DNA of 64,000 nt from JAXMBX01 sp046349635 (GTDB taxonomy: Bacteria; Planctomycetota; Planctomycetia; Planctomycetales; Planctomycetaceae): the NCBI GenBank assembly GCA_046349635.1, contig JAXMBX010000004.1:1-64000 (forward strand), in the 5' to 3' direction. Shown here piece by piece: positions 1 to 8,671 of this stretch. The notes under the pieces are model-generated. The model ran no database searches. It had not been told where the DNA came from and saw nothing but the letters and a program-made list of their open reading frames with translations. The translations under genes were made by a program, and so were the position numbers. Numbering within the stretch: the first letter of the stretch is position 1; the number at the start of each line of letters is the position of its first letter.

Positions 1-585
1 GGGGATTAGCAGTGGATCGTCCCGGCCCGGTTCGTAGGGGAATCCCTGGCCGTCCTTGTAGGGATATTCCGGTGCGCCGCCTCGACGGGCGAACATGATC
101 CCGTGTTTGCGAAGAATAGGAAGGGCCTCCAGAGTGAGGCTGTTTCCGGGCCAGGCGAAGGAGGTGGGCCTGGTGATACCGTGTTCCTTACAGCGGTCGT
201 CGATCCTCTGAAGCTGTTTCTCCAGTTCGCCCACGTTCTTCGGGGTGACACCCATGTGATCGGCCGTATGATTTCCAATCTCAAATCCGTCGTCGTGAAG
301 AGCTTTGATCTCTTCCCAGGTCATGTAGTCTCGCTTGTTGGTCTTGAAGGTGAAGCCCTCTGTGATGAAGAACGTTGCACCGAAGCCGTACCGTTTGAGG
401 ATCGGACGGGCGTGGGTGAAGTGCGATTTGACGGAATCATCGAAAGTGAGAACGACCAGTTTGTCGGGGACGGGCTCAAGTTTGGGGGGAGCCGCAAACA
501 GGGCCGAGGTCACCATCAGAAGAATTAACGCGAAACAGGCGGCAAATTGAGCGGCGATGAATGAATTTCGAGAGGCGGGAGACAT
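1..585 (-). CDS. Polysaccharide deacetylase, partial (C-terminus beyond window)
   Basis: The reverse strand is open from an ATG at 585 to the window edge (195 codons, no stop), so the 3' end is missing. The product starts with a hydrophobic signal peptide ending near LFAA. It then shows the NodB-homology hallmarks: motif 1 LTFDDS with the catalytic/metal Asp pair, an ATFF strand, and motif 2 GNHTADH with the two metal-binding His. A FAWPGN motif follows. The family removes N- or O-acetyl groups from polysaccharides; with a signal peptide this one acts outside the cytoplasm. It is divergent from the pseudokinase gene, with about 135 bp between the starts. The family call is firm; the substrate is unknown. 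Confidence 0.88.
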   Translation of the reverse strand, partial: MSPASRNSFIAAQFAACFALILLMVTSALFAAPPKLEPVPDKLVVLTFDDSVKSHFTHARPILKRYGFGATFFITEGFTFKTNKRDYMTWEEIKALHDDGFEIGNHTADHMGVTPKNVGELEKQLQRIDDRCKEHGITRPTSFAWPGNSLTLEALPILRKHGIMFARRGGAPEYPYKDGQGFPYEPGRDDPLLIP

Positions 586-720
586 GGCGTAACCTGTTTG
601 GTGAATTCCTCTTGTGAGAAAAGAACGGATCCACGATACTGCTACTGTTCGCCCCCTGTCAAACTTGGGCGGGGTGGCATTTGGTCAAGACTGAGGTTTG
701 CAGGAAGGGAAGCCTGCCGC

Positions 721-3084
721 GTGCTGGAGCCGCCGTCCCCACAACTGGTCTCGCTATTGCGTGAGTTGCAGATCTGCACGAGCGCGGATTTTCGGCGTTG
801 CCGTGGCCGGGTCCGCAAACTGGCGAGCGATCTGCCGGCCTTCGATTCGGTGTGGATCGATGCGCTGGTGCAATCGGGGAAACTGACCCCCTTCCAGGCC
901 CAGATTCTGGAGTCCAGCCATCCGGAAGGTCTGCAGGTCGGAGGGAGTCTGCTCGTCAACCTGTTGGGCAAGGGGCTGGCGCATGAGACGTACATCGCCC
1001 GGCCTGTGGGAAGTCACGAACTGATCGCCTTGAAGCTGATCCCCGGGGAAGATGTGTTTGGAGAGAATGTCCAGGCGCGGCTGAAAAAGCTTGTGGGGGA
1101 GATCAAACCGCAACCGCATCCACACATCGTCGGGCCGCATGCCCTCGAGCGGAGTGCCCGGGGTGTGGTCTTGTTGAGCCGATACGTGCCGGGGCAGACC
1201 CTGCAGGAGATGCTGATTCGACGGGGGAGGTTTTCCGCAGCGGTTGTCGCGGAGATTGCCCGGCAGTTACTGAATGGGTTGCGCGACCTGCATCAGCGAG
1301 GACTGGTCCACGGGGAGATTCTGCTGCGGAACGTGCGTCTCACCGAGGGGGGAGTGGCGGTGCTGGTGGACGCCGGGGTGCAACCTGCCGTTTCACCGGA
1401 ATTGATTCCGCACACTCATCTGAACCCCGAACGAGTGGATGGGATCGCACCGGAGTTGATCGGGACGGGACAGGTTCCGACGGCGAGTTCGGATTTGTAC
1501 GCGTTGGGTTGCCTGCTGTGGCAGCTGCTGGCGGGGCGTCCGCCGTTTCCGGGGGGAGATTCGCTCGCCAAGCTAGCGATCCATCGTGCGAAGAGGATTG
1601 AAGACGTGCGGGAATTGGCACCCGGAACGCCCGCTCCTCTGGCTGAATTGATCCGCCAACTGACATCTCCTGATCCACGGCAGCGATCCGCTACGTTTGC
1701 TCACGTACTTAACTCCGGAAGGGAATCGGAACGGGTGCGAAAACGTCACTTGGCCCGATTTGTGCGAAACTTTCGACATCCGTCCAATTGGAATGATGAA
1801 GGGGCAGGGCGTCAGACCACCACGACCTGGGTCATGCTGCTGGGCTTCCTGTTGCTGGGGCTGGGGGTGACGATCGCCGATTTTGAAGCCCGTACGCAGC
1901 TTTGGGATCTGGTCGCCGGTTTGCCCGCGAAGTTTTTGAAGCGAGACCAAGTGGTCGCCGTCTCTTCCGGGCTGGCTGCAAAACGAGATGAACAGGGGAA
2001 GAGTCCCGTGACATCGACGCGACTCGTGGCGTCAAGGATTGCACAGGGAGCAAACGCTGCGCAAGGTCTCAAAGCACTGCCTGCTCCAAACGCGACGGGA
2101 GTGATTCAGCTCGATGGGAACATGGTGTACGAGGCAGGCGAAGTGAACGTCGTGGGGCCGTTGACAATCATGGGGGACGGGAAACAGCGTGCCAGGATCA
2201 TCGTGACGGACGTCCGGCATATGCTGAACCTGACCGCCACGAAAGTCGAATTGAACGGCTTGGAAATCGAGTGGCGACAGGCAAGCGCAGAAAGAGGGGA
2301 TTGGCCCCGTGCGCTGGCCAAGGTCCGGGCGCAGAAAGTCGTATTGCGCGATTGCCGATTGAATACCGAGAATTCCGCGCGGGAGTCTGCTGCCGAGGGA
2401 CGAGGAATACCGGCCGTGGCCTGGAAGGGGATTGATCCGCTGCCGGGGGGGAACCAGTTATTGGCGGAGAACTGCGAGTTGATCGGACCTGGGACGGCGT
2501 TTTTCTTTGATAACCAGGTCGCCCGGGCTTCATTGAAGAATGTGCTGAAGGTTTCGGCCGGTGAACTGTGCCGATTGGGTGATGAGACAGCGGGATCGTT
2601 CACGGATCTGCATCTGGAAGAGGTCACTTGCCGTCAAAGCGGAAGCCTGCTGCAGGTTTCTCCGGCGTGGATTGAGGCGCGGCTGAAGCGTTCGCGACCC
2701 ATGACGCTGACGGCGCGGAACTGCATTTTCGACCTGCAGCCGAAAACGGCGGCGGTGTTGGAGTTTTCAGGAGCCCTTGCTCCCGCGACAGGCTGGCAAG
2801 GAATGTTTCAGATCCAGGGGGAAGACTCGTTGTGCAGTCCTCCCCTGCAGATTGCATTATGGAGAAACGCAGAGTCGGGGATTCGAGCGTTGAACGGTTC
2901 ACAGGTCGCGCTGGAAGGGATTATCGAAACGAAATTCCGGTTCGCGGGGAATACCCTCAGAATCGCTCGTCAATCGGAGGTGGCCCAGTGGGATTCCGTG
3001 CCGCGCACGGCGCACGACCCTCCGGGGTATCGAGACCTCAGCCGAACCGAGCGGATGGCAACGAAGGGTTTGCAGGCGAACTGA
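721..3084 (+). CDS. Membrane-anchored pseudokinase with beta-helix-like ectodomain
   Basis: Open from a TTG at 598, but the GTG at 721 is preferred because AGGAAGGGA lies about 11 bases upstream and similarity to kinase N-terminal regions begins there (787 aa). Residues about 75-330 form a Hanks-type kinase fold. The glycine loop is degraded (GKGLAHET). The VAIK-type Lys is kept (IALKLI). The HRD catalytic motif reads HGE (about 198-200), the following Lys is Leu, and DFG reads DAG. Phosphotransfer is therefore doubtful. A single membrane segment lies at about 369-387. The remaining about 400 residues contain short beta-strand repeats resembling a right-handed beta-helix, presumably on the far side of the membrane. 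It probably acts as a scaffold or sensor rather than an enzyme. Confidence 0.75.
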   Translation: MLEPPSPQLVSLLRELQICTSADFRRCRGRVRKLASDLPAFDSVWIDALVQSGKLTPFQAQILESSHPEGLQVGGSLLVNLLGKGLAHETYIARPVGSHELIALKLIPGEDVFGENVQARLKKLVGEIKPQPHPHIVGPHALERSARGVVLLSRYVPGQTLQEMLIRRGRFSAAVVAEIARQLLNGLRDLHQRGLVHGEILLRNVRLTEGGVAVLVDAGVQPAVSPELIPHTHLNPERVDGIAPELIGTGQVPTASSDLYALGCLLWQLLAGRPPFPGGDSLAKLAIHRAKRIEDVRELAPGTPAPLAELIRQLTSPDPRQRSATFAHVLNSGRESERVRKRHLARFVRNFRHPSNWNDEGAGRQTTTTWVMLLGFLLLGLGVTIADFEARTQLWDLVAGLPAKFLKRDQVVAVSSGLAAKRDEQGKSPVTSTRLVASRIAQGANAAQGLKALPAPNATGVIQLDGNMVYEAGEVNVVGPLTIMGDGKQRARIIVTDVRHMLNLTATKVELNGLEIEWRQASAERGDWPRALAKVRAQKVVLRDCRLNTENSARESAAEGRGIPAVAWKGIDPLPGGNQLLAENCELIGPGTAFFFDNQVARASLKNVLKVSAGELCRLGDETAGSFTDLHLEEVTCRQSGSLLQVSPAWIEARLKRSRPMTLTARNCIFDLQPKTAAVLEFSGALAPATGWQGMFQIQGEDSLCSPPLQIALWRNAESGIRALNGSQVALEGIIETKFRFAGNTLRIARQSEVAQWDSVPRTAHDPPGYRDLSRTERMATKGLQAN

Positions 3085-3131
3085 GCGAATGTTTCCCGAC
3101 TCAGGAAATGCTGGCGGCGCCAGTATTCGCC
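3085..3131. terminator. Nested hairpins between convergent genes
   Basis: Between the two convergent stop codons an outer GCGAAT/ATTCGC pair encloses two inner hairpins, TTTCC/GGAAA and CTGGCG/CGCCAG. There is no U-tract, so this is only a plausible bidirectional processing or termination structure. Confidence 0.35.
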
Positions 3132-3146
3132 TCCGGATGTTGGCGA

Positions 3147-4490
3147 CTACATCGCTTCGGGTTTATCTTCAGCCGGTTTCTTGTCGGCGTCCTGTTCCGG
3201 TTTGTCGCCATCCTGCTTTTCGGCGTCAGGTTTTCCCGCATCGGGTTTTTGTCCGTCGGCCGGGGCATCAACAGCACCGTCCTCTCCAATCGCAGCTTCC
3301 GGGGCGAAGTCAGGAGAGATGGGCTGGCGTTCCGGGAAGCGGTATTGGAGTGTCTGAGGGACGTCCTTATCGCGGAGGACCAGGATATTCCCGTTGTCAG
3401 TGGCCATGATGATCCGATCGGTCACGTCGTTGGCCATGCGGAGTTTGTACTGCTGCAGGGGAACGGTGAAGATGGTATCACCGGTTTCGCGGGAGAGGAT
3501 GAGCAGATTTCCCAGATGGTCGGAGGCATAGACCCGCTTGGGGGCAGCGGCGACGAACGTGGCGGGGGCTTCGGATTGCCAGAGCTTGATGCCAGTCTTC
3601 GCGTCCAGGCAGAGCATGGGAGAGAGTTCAGGACTGACGAAGACGTGGTTTTCGACGGCTCGCGCGGCCAACGAAATCCGTGGGCCAGAGACGAATTGCC
3701 AGCGGATCTTCCCCGAATTTCCCTCAATGCAATACAGATGGAAGTTCTCAGTCGTCAGGAGGAATCCCTTGTCGACGGCGGTCACGGGAGCTGACAGCGG
3801 ATACTGGGATTCAAAGCGATAATTCAACTGGTGCGTCAATGCGGTGAGGGAATAAAAGGAGCCATCCGCACCGGTGAGATAGACATATCCTCCCTGAGTC
3901 ATGGGTGGAAACGTGATGGCCTTGGAGGTGAAGTATCGCCAGCGCAAGGCGAGCCCCGAACCTTTTTCGAGACGTCCTTCCTCTTCGAGTTCCAGGATGC
4001 GGTTGATGTTGTAGCTGAGCAGGGTTCCTCTCTGATTGACGACATAGAGAGAATTGCCATCAACGGCAGGGGTTGCGGTGGGAGCATGATCAAGTGGGAG
4101 TTTCCAGCGGACCTGGCCATCCTTCTGGCGGAGTCCATAAACACCTAGGCCACTGAGGACGAGAACCCAATCGCGGAATTCCACGGGGCGAGCGGTCGCA
4201 TTGTCGGACTGTCCGACCTGGGTGGTCCACAGTCGGCGTCCGGTCTGCATGTTGAAGGTGGAGACGGCTCCACTTTCCGACTGGACGTAGAGGTTGTGTT
4301 CCCCGAGCGTCAGGCCGAGGATGCGATCGCGCGGCGCATCAAAAACGCAGGTTCCCCACCAGTCGCGCGCGAGATCATATCGATCCAGGTAAGATCGCGC
4401 CGGGACGTTCATCTGGCTGAAGGCCGTGGCCTGGAGGCAACTCCAGATCGCGAGACAGAGAAACAGGCGAAAGCCTCGTGCGGCAGCCAT
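3147..4490 (-). CDS. Secreted PQQ-like beta-propeller repeat protein
   Basis: The reading frame is open from 4586, but the ATG at 4490 begins a clean signal peptide (MAAARGFRLFLCLAIW...ATAFS) and is taken as the start (447 aa). Repeated units such as GRRLWTTQVG, GQVRWKLPL, GKIRWQFVSG and GIKLWQS are the W-containing blades of PQQ/BamB-like beta-propellers; about seven can be counted. The C-terminal about 45 residues are a charged, low-complexity tail rich in Lys, Asp, Pro and Gln. It is probably a periplasmic or surface binding scaffold, because the catalytic residues of PQQ dehydrogenases are not evident. It converges on the pseudokinase gene, 62 bp apart. Confidence 0.78.
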   Translation of the reverse strand: MAAARGFRLFLCLAIWSCLQATAFSQMNVPARSYLDRYDLARDWWGTCVFDAPRDRILGLTLGEHNLYVQSESGAVSTFNMQTGRRLWTTQVGQSDNATARPVEFRDWVLVLSGLGVYGLRQKDGQVRWKLPLDHAPTATPAVDGNSLYVVNQRGTLLSYNINRILELEEEGRLEKGSGLALRWRYFTSKAITFPPMTQGGYVYLTGADGSFYSLTALTHQLNYRFESQYPLSAPVTAVDKGFLLTTENFHLYCIEGNSGKIRWQFVSGPRISLAARAVENHVFVSPELSPMLCLDAKTGIKLWQSEAPATFVAAAPKRVYASDHLGNLLILSRETGDTIFTVPLQQYKLRMANDVTDRIIMATDNGNILVLRDKDVPQTLQYRFPERQPISPDFAPEAAIGEDGAVDAPADGQKPDAGKPDAEKQDGDKPEQDADKKPAEDKPEAM

Positions 4491-5017
4491 GTGGATCAAC
4501 CTTTCACTCGATACAACAACGATTCGGACGGGGGCTGCGATGTGCCTGAAACTAGGAATAAAAGCCAGAATCGAGTCTGGTGGCACATCTTGCCCAGAAC
4601 TCCAATCTTATTCGCGTGGCGGGATGGGATGCCAGTCGGAAATCATGGCCCCACAAGCCTATCGGGAAAAAATTACGAAGGGCTTGATGGGCGGTCGGGA
4701 TTCTGGCAAATCACGTCGAGAGCGGCTGGAAAATCGGGACCAAAGCAAGGAATCGACACATTCCCCGCCGGTATTCTCTTACGCTGAGGTCGCGTTTGAG
4801 GAATTCTGAAACAATATTGGGAGCCATTAAGTCTCAAAAATCGATGCACAAGGTGAGCCTTTCGTAATTGCTGCAGGCGTTACCTTGCGGTTTTTCAAGG
4901 AATTTCGACTTTTAAGTCAATTGCCACGATCTACAATGGGGTCATCGGGGTTAATGCATTAATCGTTGGCGGGCCAAACGATAAAAATCAGGACGTTCCC
5001 ATCCGAGGGCGATCACC
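4491..5017. other. Intergenic region upstream of the 5018 gene
   Basis: This 527-bp stretch between divergent genes shows no convincing reading frame. The right third is AT-richer. A TACAAT hexamer at 4932-4937 is a fair -10 match, but the -35 region (CTTTTA at 17-bp spacing) is poor, so a promoter here for the gene at 5018 is tentative. An AT-rich block with TTAATGCATTAA lies at about 4952-4965. Confidence 0.4.
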
Positions 5018-5782
5018 ATGATCCGAAGAATTGCCGGCCTCGGTGTTTTTACCTTCGCATTGGCCATCGCGTGTCAGATGGCTTGTGGAGATATGCTCCG
5101 TCTGAAGGATGGCTCTGAGGTCCGGGGCACGATCCTTACCAAGGGGGACGGTGGGCCGCTGACGCTCAAGAAGCTTTCCGGCGAACAGGTGATCTTCACC
5201 CCCGAAGAAATCAAGTTTTCCGTTCGCCGCCCGCTGATTCAGGAAGACTATGTAAACCGGTTGGAGCAACTGCCTGACAGTCTGGAAGCGCATTGGAAGC
5301 TGGCGGAATGGTGTCGCGCAATGGGGCTGAAGCAGGAACGCAAAGTCCACTTGCAGCGGGTGCTGGATTTTGATCCGCAACATGTGGGAGCGCATCGGGC
5401 GCTGGATCATTTGCTCTGCAATGGGGAATGGATCACTCAGCAGGAAATGATGACCCGTCAGGGGTACCTGTCCTATCAGGGAAAGTATTATTCGCCACAG
5501 GAATTTGTGCTAGCGGAACACTTTCAACATCACAAGGATCAGCATGGCGAGTGGCAGAAGAAAATCGCCCAGTGGCAGAAAGGGTTGAGCGGGGAACGTC
5601 CTGACGTCGCGAGAGCGAACTTGGGGCGGATCAGCGATCCCAATGCAATCCCAGGGTTGGTGAATTGTTTTCAGGAATCCCCGTCTCTCGATCAGCGGCG
5701 GCTGTTTATCAGCATCCTGGCCCGCATTCCTTCCCCGGAAGCGACCTTCGGACTGGTGATGCAGTCGTTGCTGGACCTCTGA
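5018..5782 (+). CDS. Secreted repeat protein, 3'-truncated paralogue (copy 1)
   Basis: The 254-aa product has a signal peptide (residues 1 to about 24) followed by DMLRLKDGSEVRGTI, the start of a small beta domain. A TPR-like helical stretch follows (about 85-135), then a helical segment with HEAT-like character (QKGLSGERPDVARANL). The stop falls where the paralogue at 6340-7690 continues (its QSLLDS is followed by KSEVRDFAFANI). Fragments of the missing C-terminal half can be read in shifted frames downstream to about 6290. The open part may still be expressed as a truncated secreted protein. No catalytic motif is seen and function is unknown. Confidence 0.6.
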   Translation: MIRRIAGLGVFTFALAIACQMACGDMLRLKDGSEVRGTILTKGDGGPLTLKKLSGEQVIFTPEEIKFSVRRPLIQEDYVNRLEQLPDSLEAHWKLAEWCRAMGLKQERKVHLQRVLDFDPQHVGAHRALDHLLCNGEWITQQEMMTRQGYLSYQGKYYSPQEFVLAEHFQHHKDQHGEWQKKIAQWQKGLSGERPDVARANLGRISDPNAIPGLVNCFQESPSLDQRRLFISILARIPSPEATFGLVMQSLLDL

Positions 5783-6290
5783 TGAGATGGTGAAATGGCA
5801 TGCCCACCGTACCGGAAGAGTCCAAGGCGGATGCGAGGTACTGGTACGTCCGGGGCGCCGCCATCCCCTGAATACGCCAGAACCGTGGCGGATGGTGCCC
5901 AGCCGAAAGGACGAGGCGGTTTTGCCGTTGCCGAATCACTCACGACGTTGCATTCGACCGGGCGTCCCTGCAGAAGCGAGGCTGCGGGGAGGCGGCCCTC
6001 TGTCCGATGTCGCCTGCCCGACGGATCGTGCGGGATCGGGGTGGCACGGTTCCGTTGGGATATGGATTTCCCGCCGGGAGCGTTCTGGCGGGGAATTACA
6101 TTCCGGTCAATCAGCGGGACAGCCAAGCTGACCCCGATCAAAATGTCGGAAGAGATTGAGGTCAAAGGGCTGATCGTTAAACAACCTGCCGGTCTTGAAT
6201 GTGTTGAAAGAGATCACCATCAGGATTACGGGTATGATGAAAATGTCTTAGCGGAAATGAAAATGCCGAACACCCGCAGATATCGATGGC
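5783..6290 (+). pseudogene. Decayed 3' half of the 5018 gene
   Basis: Fragments in all three forward frames line up in order with the C-terminal half of the family as seen in copy 2. They are RYWYVRGAAIP, DEAVLPLP (HEAT-like), VPLGYGFPAG (compare IPLGFGYNSG in copy 2) and QDYGYDENV near 6230 (compare DLGYDENAW near 7610). Stops and frameshifts separate them. The gene at 5018 was therefore probably about 400 residues long before disruption. Confidence 0.6.
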
Positions 6291-6339
6291 GCTCAAGAAA
6301 CCGGCCGGAATGGAGCGTGAAGTACCGTAAGCGGGGGAG

Positions 6340-7690
6340 ATGTCGAATCCCGGTTTTGCTCGCCGTCGTGCTGTGGTGGTCGGGCGGTCTGCAGGCAGAC
6401 ATGCTCCGGCTGGAGTGACGGGACCGATCTGCGAGGGACTATTCTTAGCGGAGGCGACGGCAAGAACGCTCCCGTGGCGTTAAAGAAACTTTCGGGAGAC
6501 GAAGTTTCCAATTTCGCCTCACAGACGCTATGTTCTGAAGCGTCCGCTGGTACAGGAGGAATACCTCGACCGGCTGAGCATGCGCCGGACATTGAAGGCC
6601 AGTGGGGAGCAGGAGTGGTGCCGACCAGTTGGCCTGCGGCAGGAGCGTGAGCGCACCTGATGCGGCCGCGATTTTGATCCTCAGCACGCGGCCTCGCACG
6701 CGCGCTGAACATGTCCAGTTTGACGGGGAACGTGGGTCACCGGGATGCGAGATGAAGACGCGGCAGGGTTATGCGTGAAGTACCAGGGGAAGTACATGCT
6801 TTCCCACGAGGTCGAAGTCACGGACCAGTTTCAACAGTTGAAAGAAGTATCTGGGAATGGCACAGGAAGATCAGCCTGTGGCAAAAGGGATTGAGTGGTG
6901 ATCGTCCCGAGGAGGCCCGTGGAAAACTGCTGGCGATCCGGGATCCGAATGCGGTGCCGGGACTGTTGATCTGCTTCCAGAACGCCGCAACAACTGCAGC
7001 GGGAATTGCTGGTGACAATTCTGTCGAAGATCCCCTCGCAAGAGGCACTTTCCGGGATCGTGCTGCAGTCTCTGTTGGACTCGAAATCCGAGGTGCGGGA
7101 TTTTGCATTTGCGAACATTTCCCGGAATCAAAAGAAAGATGCCGTTGTCTGGTATGCCCGCGCTTTAAGCATCCGCTGAATATTGTGGTCAACCGTGCCG
7201 CACGGGCGATCTAATACGGGGGAAGAGAGGCGATTCCGATTTGATCGGCGCCCTGACAACGGTGCATCGAGTCGTAGTGACAAGAACGAGATCGCGACCC
7301 CAGCGGTTACCACGGAGGCATTGGACCCCAGCAAGCCTATCGTATACACAACGGGGCGATCCCGCTGGGGTTTGGATACAACAGTGGGGTCAGCTACGGG
7401 GGATTGAGCTATGGATTCTCCAGCCCGGGCTTCGGCGTTGGGGCGGCAGCCCAAGCGGCGACTCAGGGTGGGGCTTATGTGCCCACGTGGAACGATGGAT
7501 TGCCGCGCCTCGCTCAGCTGAAGAAGCAGAGAACGACTGTGAGGGAGAAGAGGTCGTTTAACAATCCGATCGTGCTGGCATTCGCGGGAACTGAAGCGCG
7601 CCAGATCTGGGCTACGACGAAAATGCCTGGCGGCAATGGTGGCGGTCTCAGCATCCGCAAAGTATCATCACGAAGCCCTGAATCGCAGTA
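6340..7690 (+). pseudogene. Decayed tandem paralogue of the 5018 gene (copy 2)
   Basis: A signal-peptide-like start (IPVLLAVVLWWSGGLQADMLRLE) runs into a TGA at 6416. An extra base there explains it, since the shifted frame gives GTDLRGTILSGGDG. Homologous pieces follow in changing frames: ALKKLSGDEV, RYVLKRPLVQEEYLDR, GLRQERE, DFDPQH, YQGKYM, WHRKISLWQKGLSGDRPEEA, DPNAVPGL and LQSLLDSKSEVRDFAFANIS. These are followed by VVNRAARAI, a Gly/Tyr-rich segment (FGYNSGVSYGGLSYGFSSPG) and a terminal YDENAWRQWWRSQHPQ. At least eight frameshifts or stops make it non-functional, but it shows what full-length members look like. Confidence 0.7.
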
Positions 7691-8084
7691 GACGGCCGGG
7701 GCTGGGCGTCAAGGACCGCCGGTTCCTGCGTGGTTGATTTCCCTGTACGTCACGATCAGCGGTGGATGCTGAGTTGGAATGGAGAAATCTCAAAAATCTG
7801 GCGGTCAAGCAAAGCTTGCAAGGCTGGCAACTTGCCGGCGCGACGTTGTTTTAGAATTCCTTTCAGCAGTCACATTGGCTCCTGAGTCCGCAGCCGCGAC
7901 GGATTCCCGCGTTGTTGATTCCAGTCACGCCCGGCGCGAGCGCTTCTTTTTCAGAAGAAAGTTCCATGCCCTGTAAGTCATCGCCTGTCCCCAAAACACT
8001 TCATCTTGAGGAGTCTCTCGTGTCCCCGGGGAGGGACTTTCGCGGGAAGACCGGCTGTCCGGTTTAAAAACCTGGGCCGGGAAA
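7691..8084. other. Intergenic region with possible N-terminal codons of the glycosylase
   Basis: No independent gene is supported. From an ATG at 7966 a frame reads MPCKSSPVPKTLHLEESL and stops at about 8067. In the frame of the downstream glycosylase the codons from about 8040 read REDRLSGLKTWAGKVAA, matching the usual N-terminal helix of type 4 uracil-DNA glycosylases, but no ATG/GTG/TTG opens that frame before 8085. One extra base in the CCCCGGGG run at 8024-8031 would join the two. Confidence 0.45.
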
Positions 8085-8627
8085 GTGGCCGCATGTCAGC
8101 GGTGCGAAGAGTTGGCCCGGACGCGGACCCAGACTGTCTTCGGAGTGGGGAATCCGGAGGCGCGTCTCGTGTTCATCGGTGAGGCCCCTGGGGCGGACGA
8201 AGACAAACAAGGGGAGCCATTCGTCGGGCGGGCGGGGCAGCTCCTGACGAAGATCATCGTGGCGATGAACATGCGGCGGGAGGATCTCTACATCTGCAAC
8301 ATTCTGCGGTGCAGGCCACCGAACAACCGGGCCCCGAGTCCGGAAGAGGCGGCGAATTGCCGGGAGTACCTAGATGCACAGCTGGCGATCGTTCAGCCGG
8401 AATTCATCGTCTGCTGGGGGAGCATTGCAGCTCAGAACCTGTTGGGGGTCACAGACAGTATCTCGAAACTTCGCAGCCGGTTTTTCACGTACAAGAATTT
8501 CCGGGTGTTATGCACGTACCATCCCTCCTATCTGCTGCGGAATCCCTCCGCTAAAAAGCCGGTCTGGGAGGACATGCAGTTATTGTTGAAAGAAATGGGC
8601 TTGCCGATTCCCGGCGGACCGAATTGA
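8085..8627 (+). CDS. Type 4 (Fe-S) uracil-DNA glycosylase
   Basis: The product (180 aa from the GTG at 8085) shows the family 4 UDG signature. Two N-terminal iron-sulfur cysteines (CQRC, residues 4 and 7) are followed by FIGEAPGADEDKQGEPFVGRAG (uracil-binding/catalytic loop), a third Cys in NILRCRPPNNR, a further Cys in VCWGS, and the late motif HPSYLLRNPS. It excises uracil from DNA as the first step of base-excision repair in the cytoplasm. The start is doubtful, because family members carry 10 or more residues before the first Cys and such codons exist upstream without an initiator. The next gene follows after 44 bp that contain a hairpin. Confidence 0.88.
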   Translation: MAACQRCEELARTRTQTVFGVGNPEARLVFIGEAPGADEDKQGEPFVGRAGQLLTKIIVAMNMRREDLYICNILRCRPPNNRAPSPEEAANCREYLDAQLAIVQPEFIVCWGSIAAQNLLGVTDSISKLRSRFFTYKNFRVLCTYHPSYLLRNPSAKKPVWEDMQLLLKEMGLPIPGGPN

Positions 8628-8631
8628 GGCC

Positions 8632-8650
8632 ATTCTTCGGGACGAAGAAT
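8632..8650 (+). terminator. Short hairpin between glycosylase and aldolase genes
   Basis: A perfect 8-bp stem ATTCTTCG/CGAAGAAT with a 3-base loop lies 5 bp after the glycosylase stop. No U-tract follows, so it may be an attenuator or mRNA-stability element rather than a true terminator. Confidence 0.35.
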
Positions 8651-8671
8651 ACTTCGTGATAAAGGAAGAAG

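Noticed and set aside
7779..7976. 65-codon frame between the pseudogene and the glycosylase
   Set aside because: No start signal or homology pattern; ends within the putative glycosylase leader.
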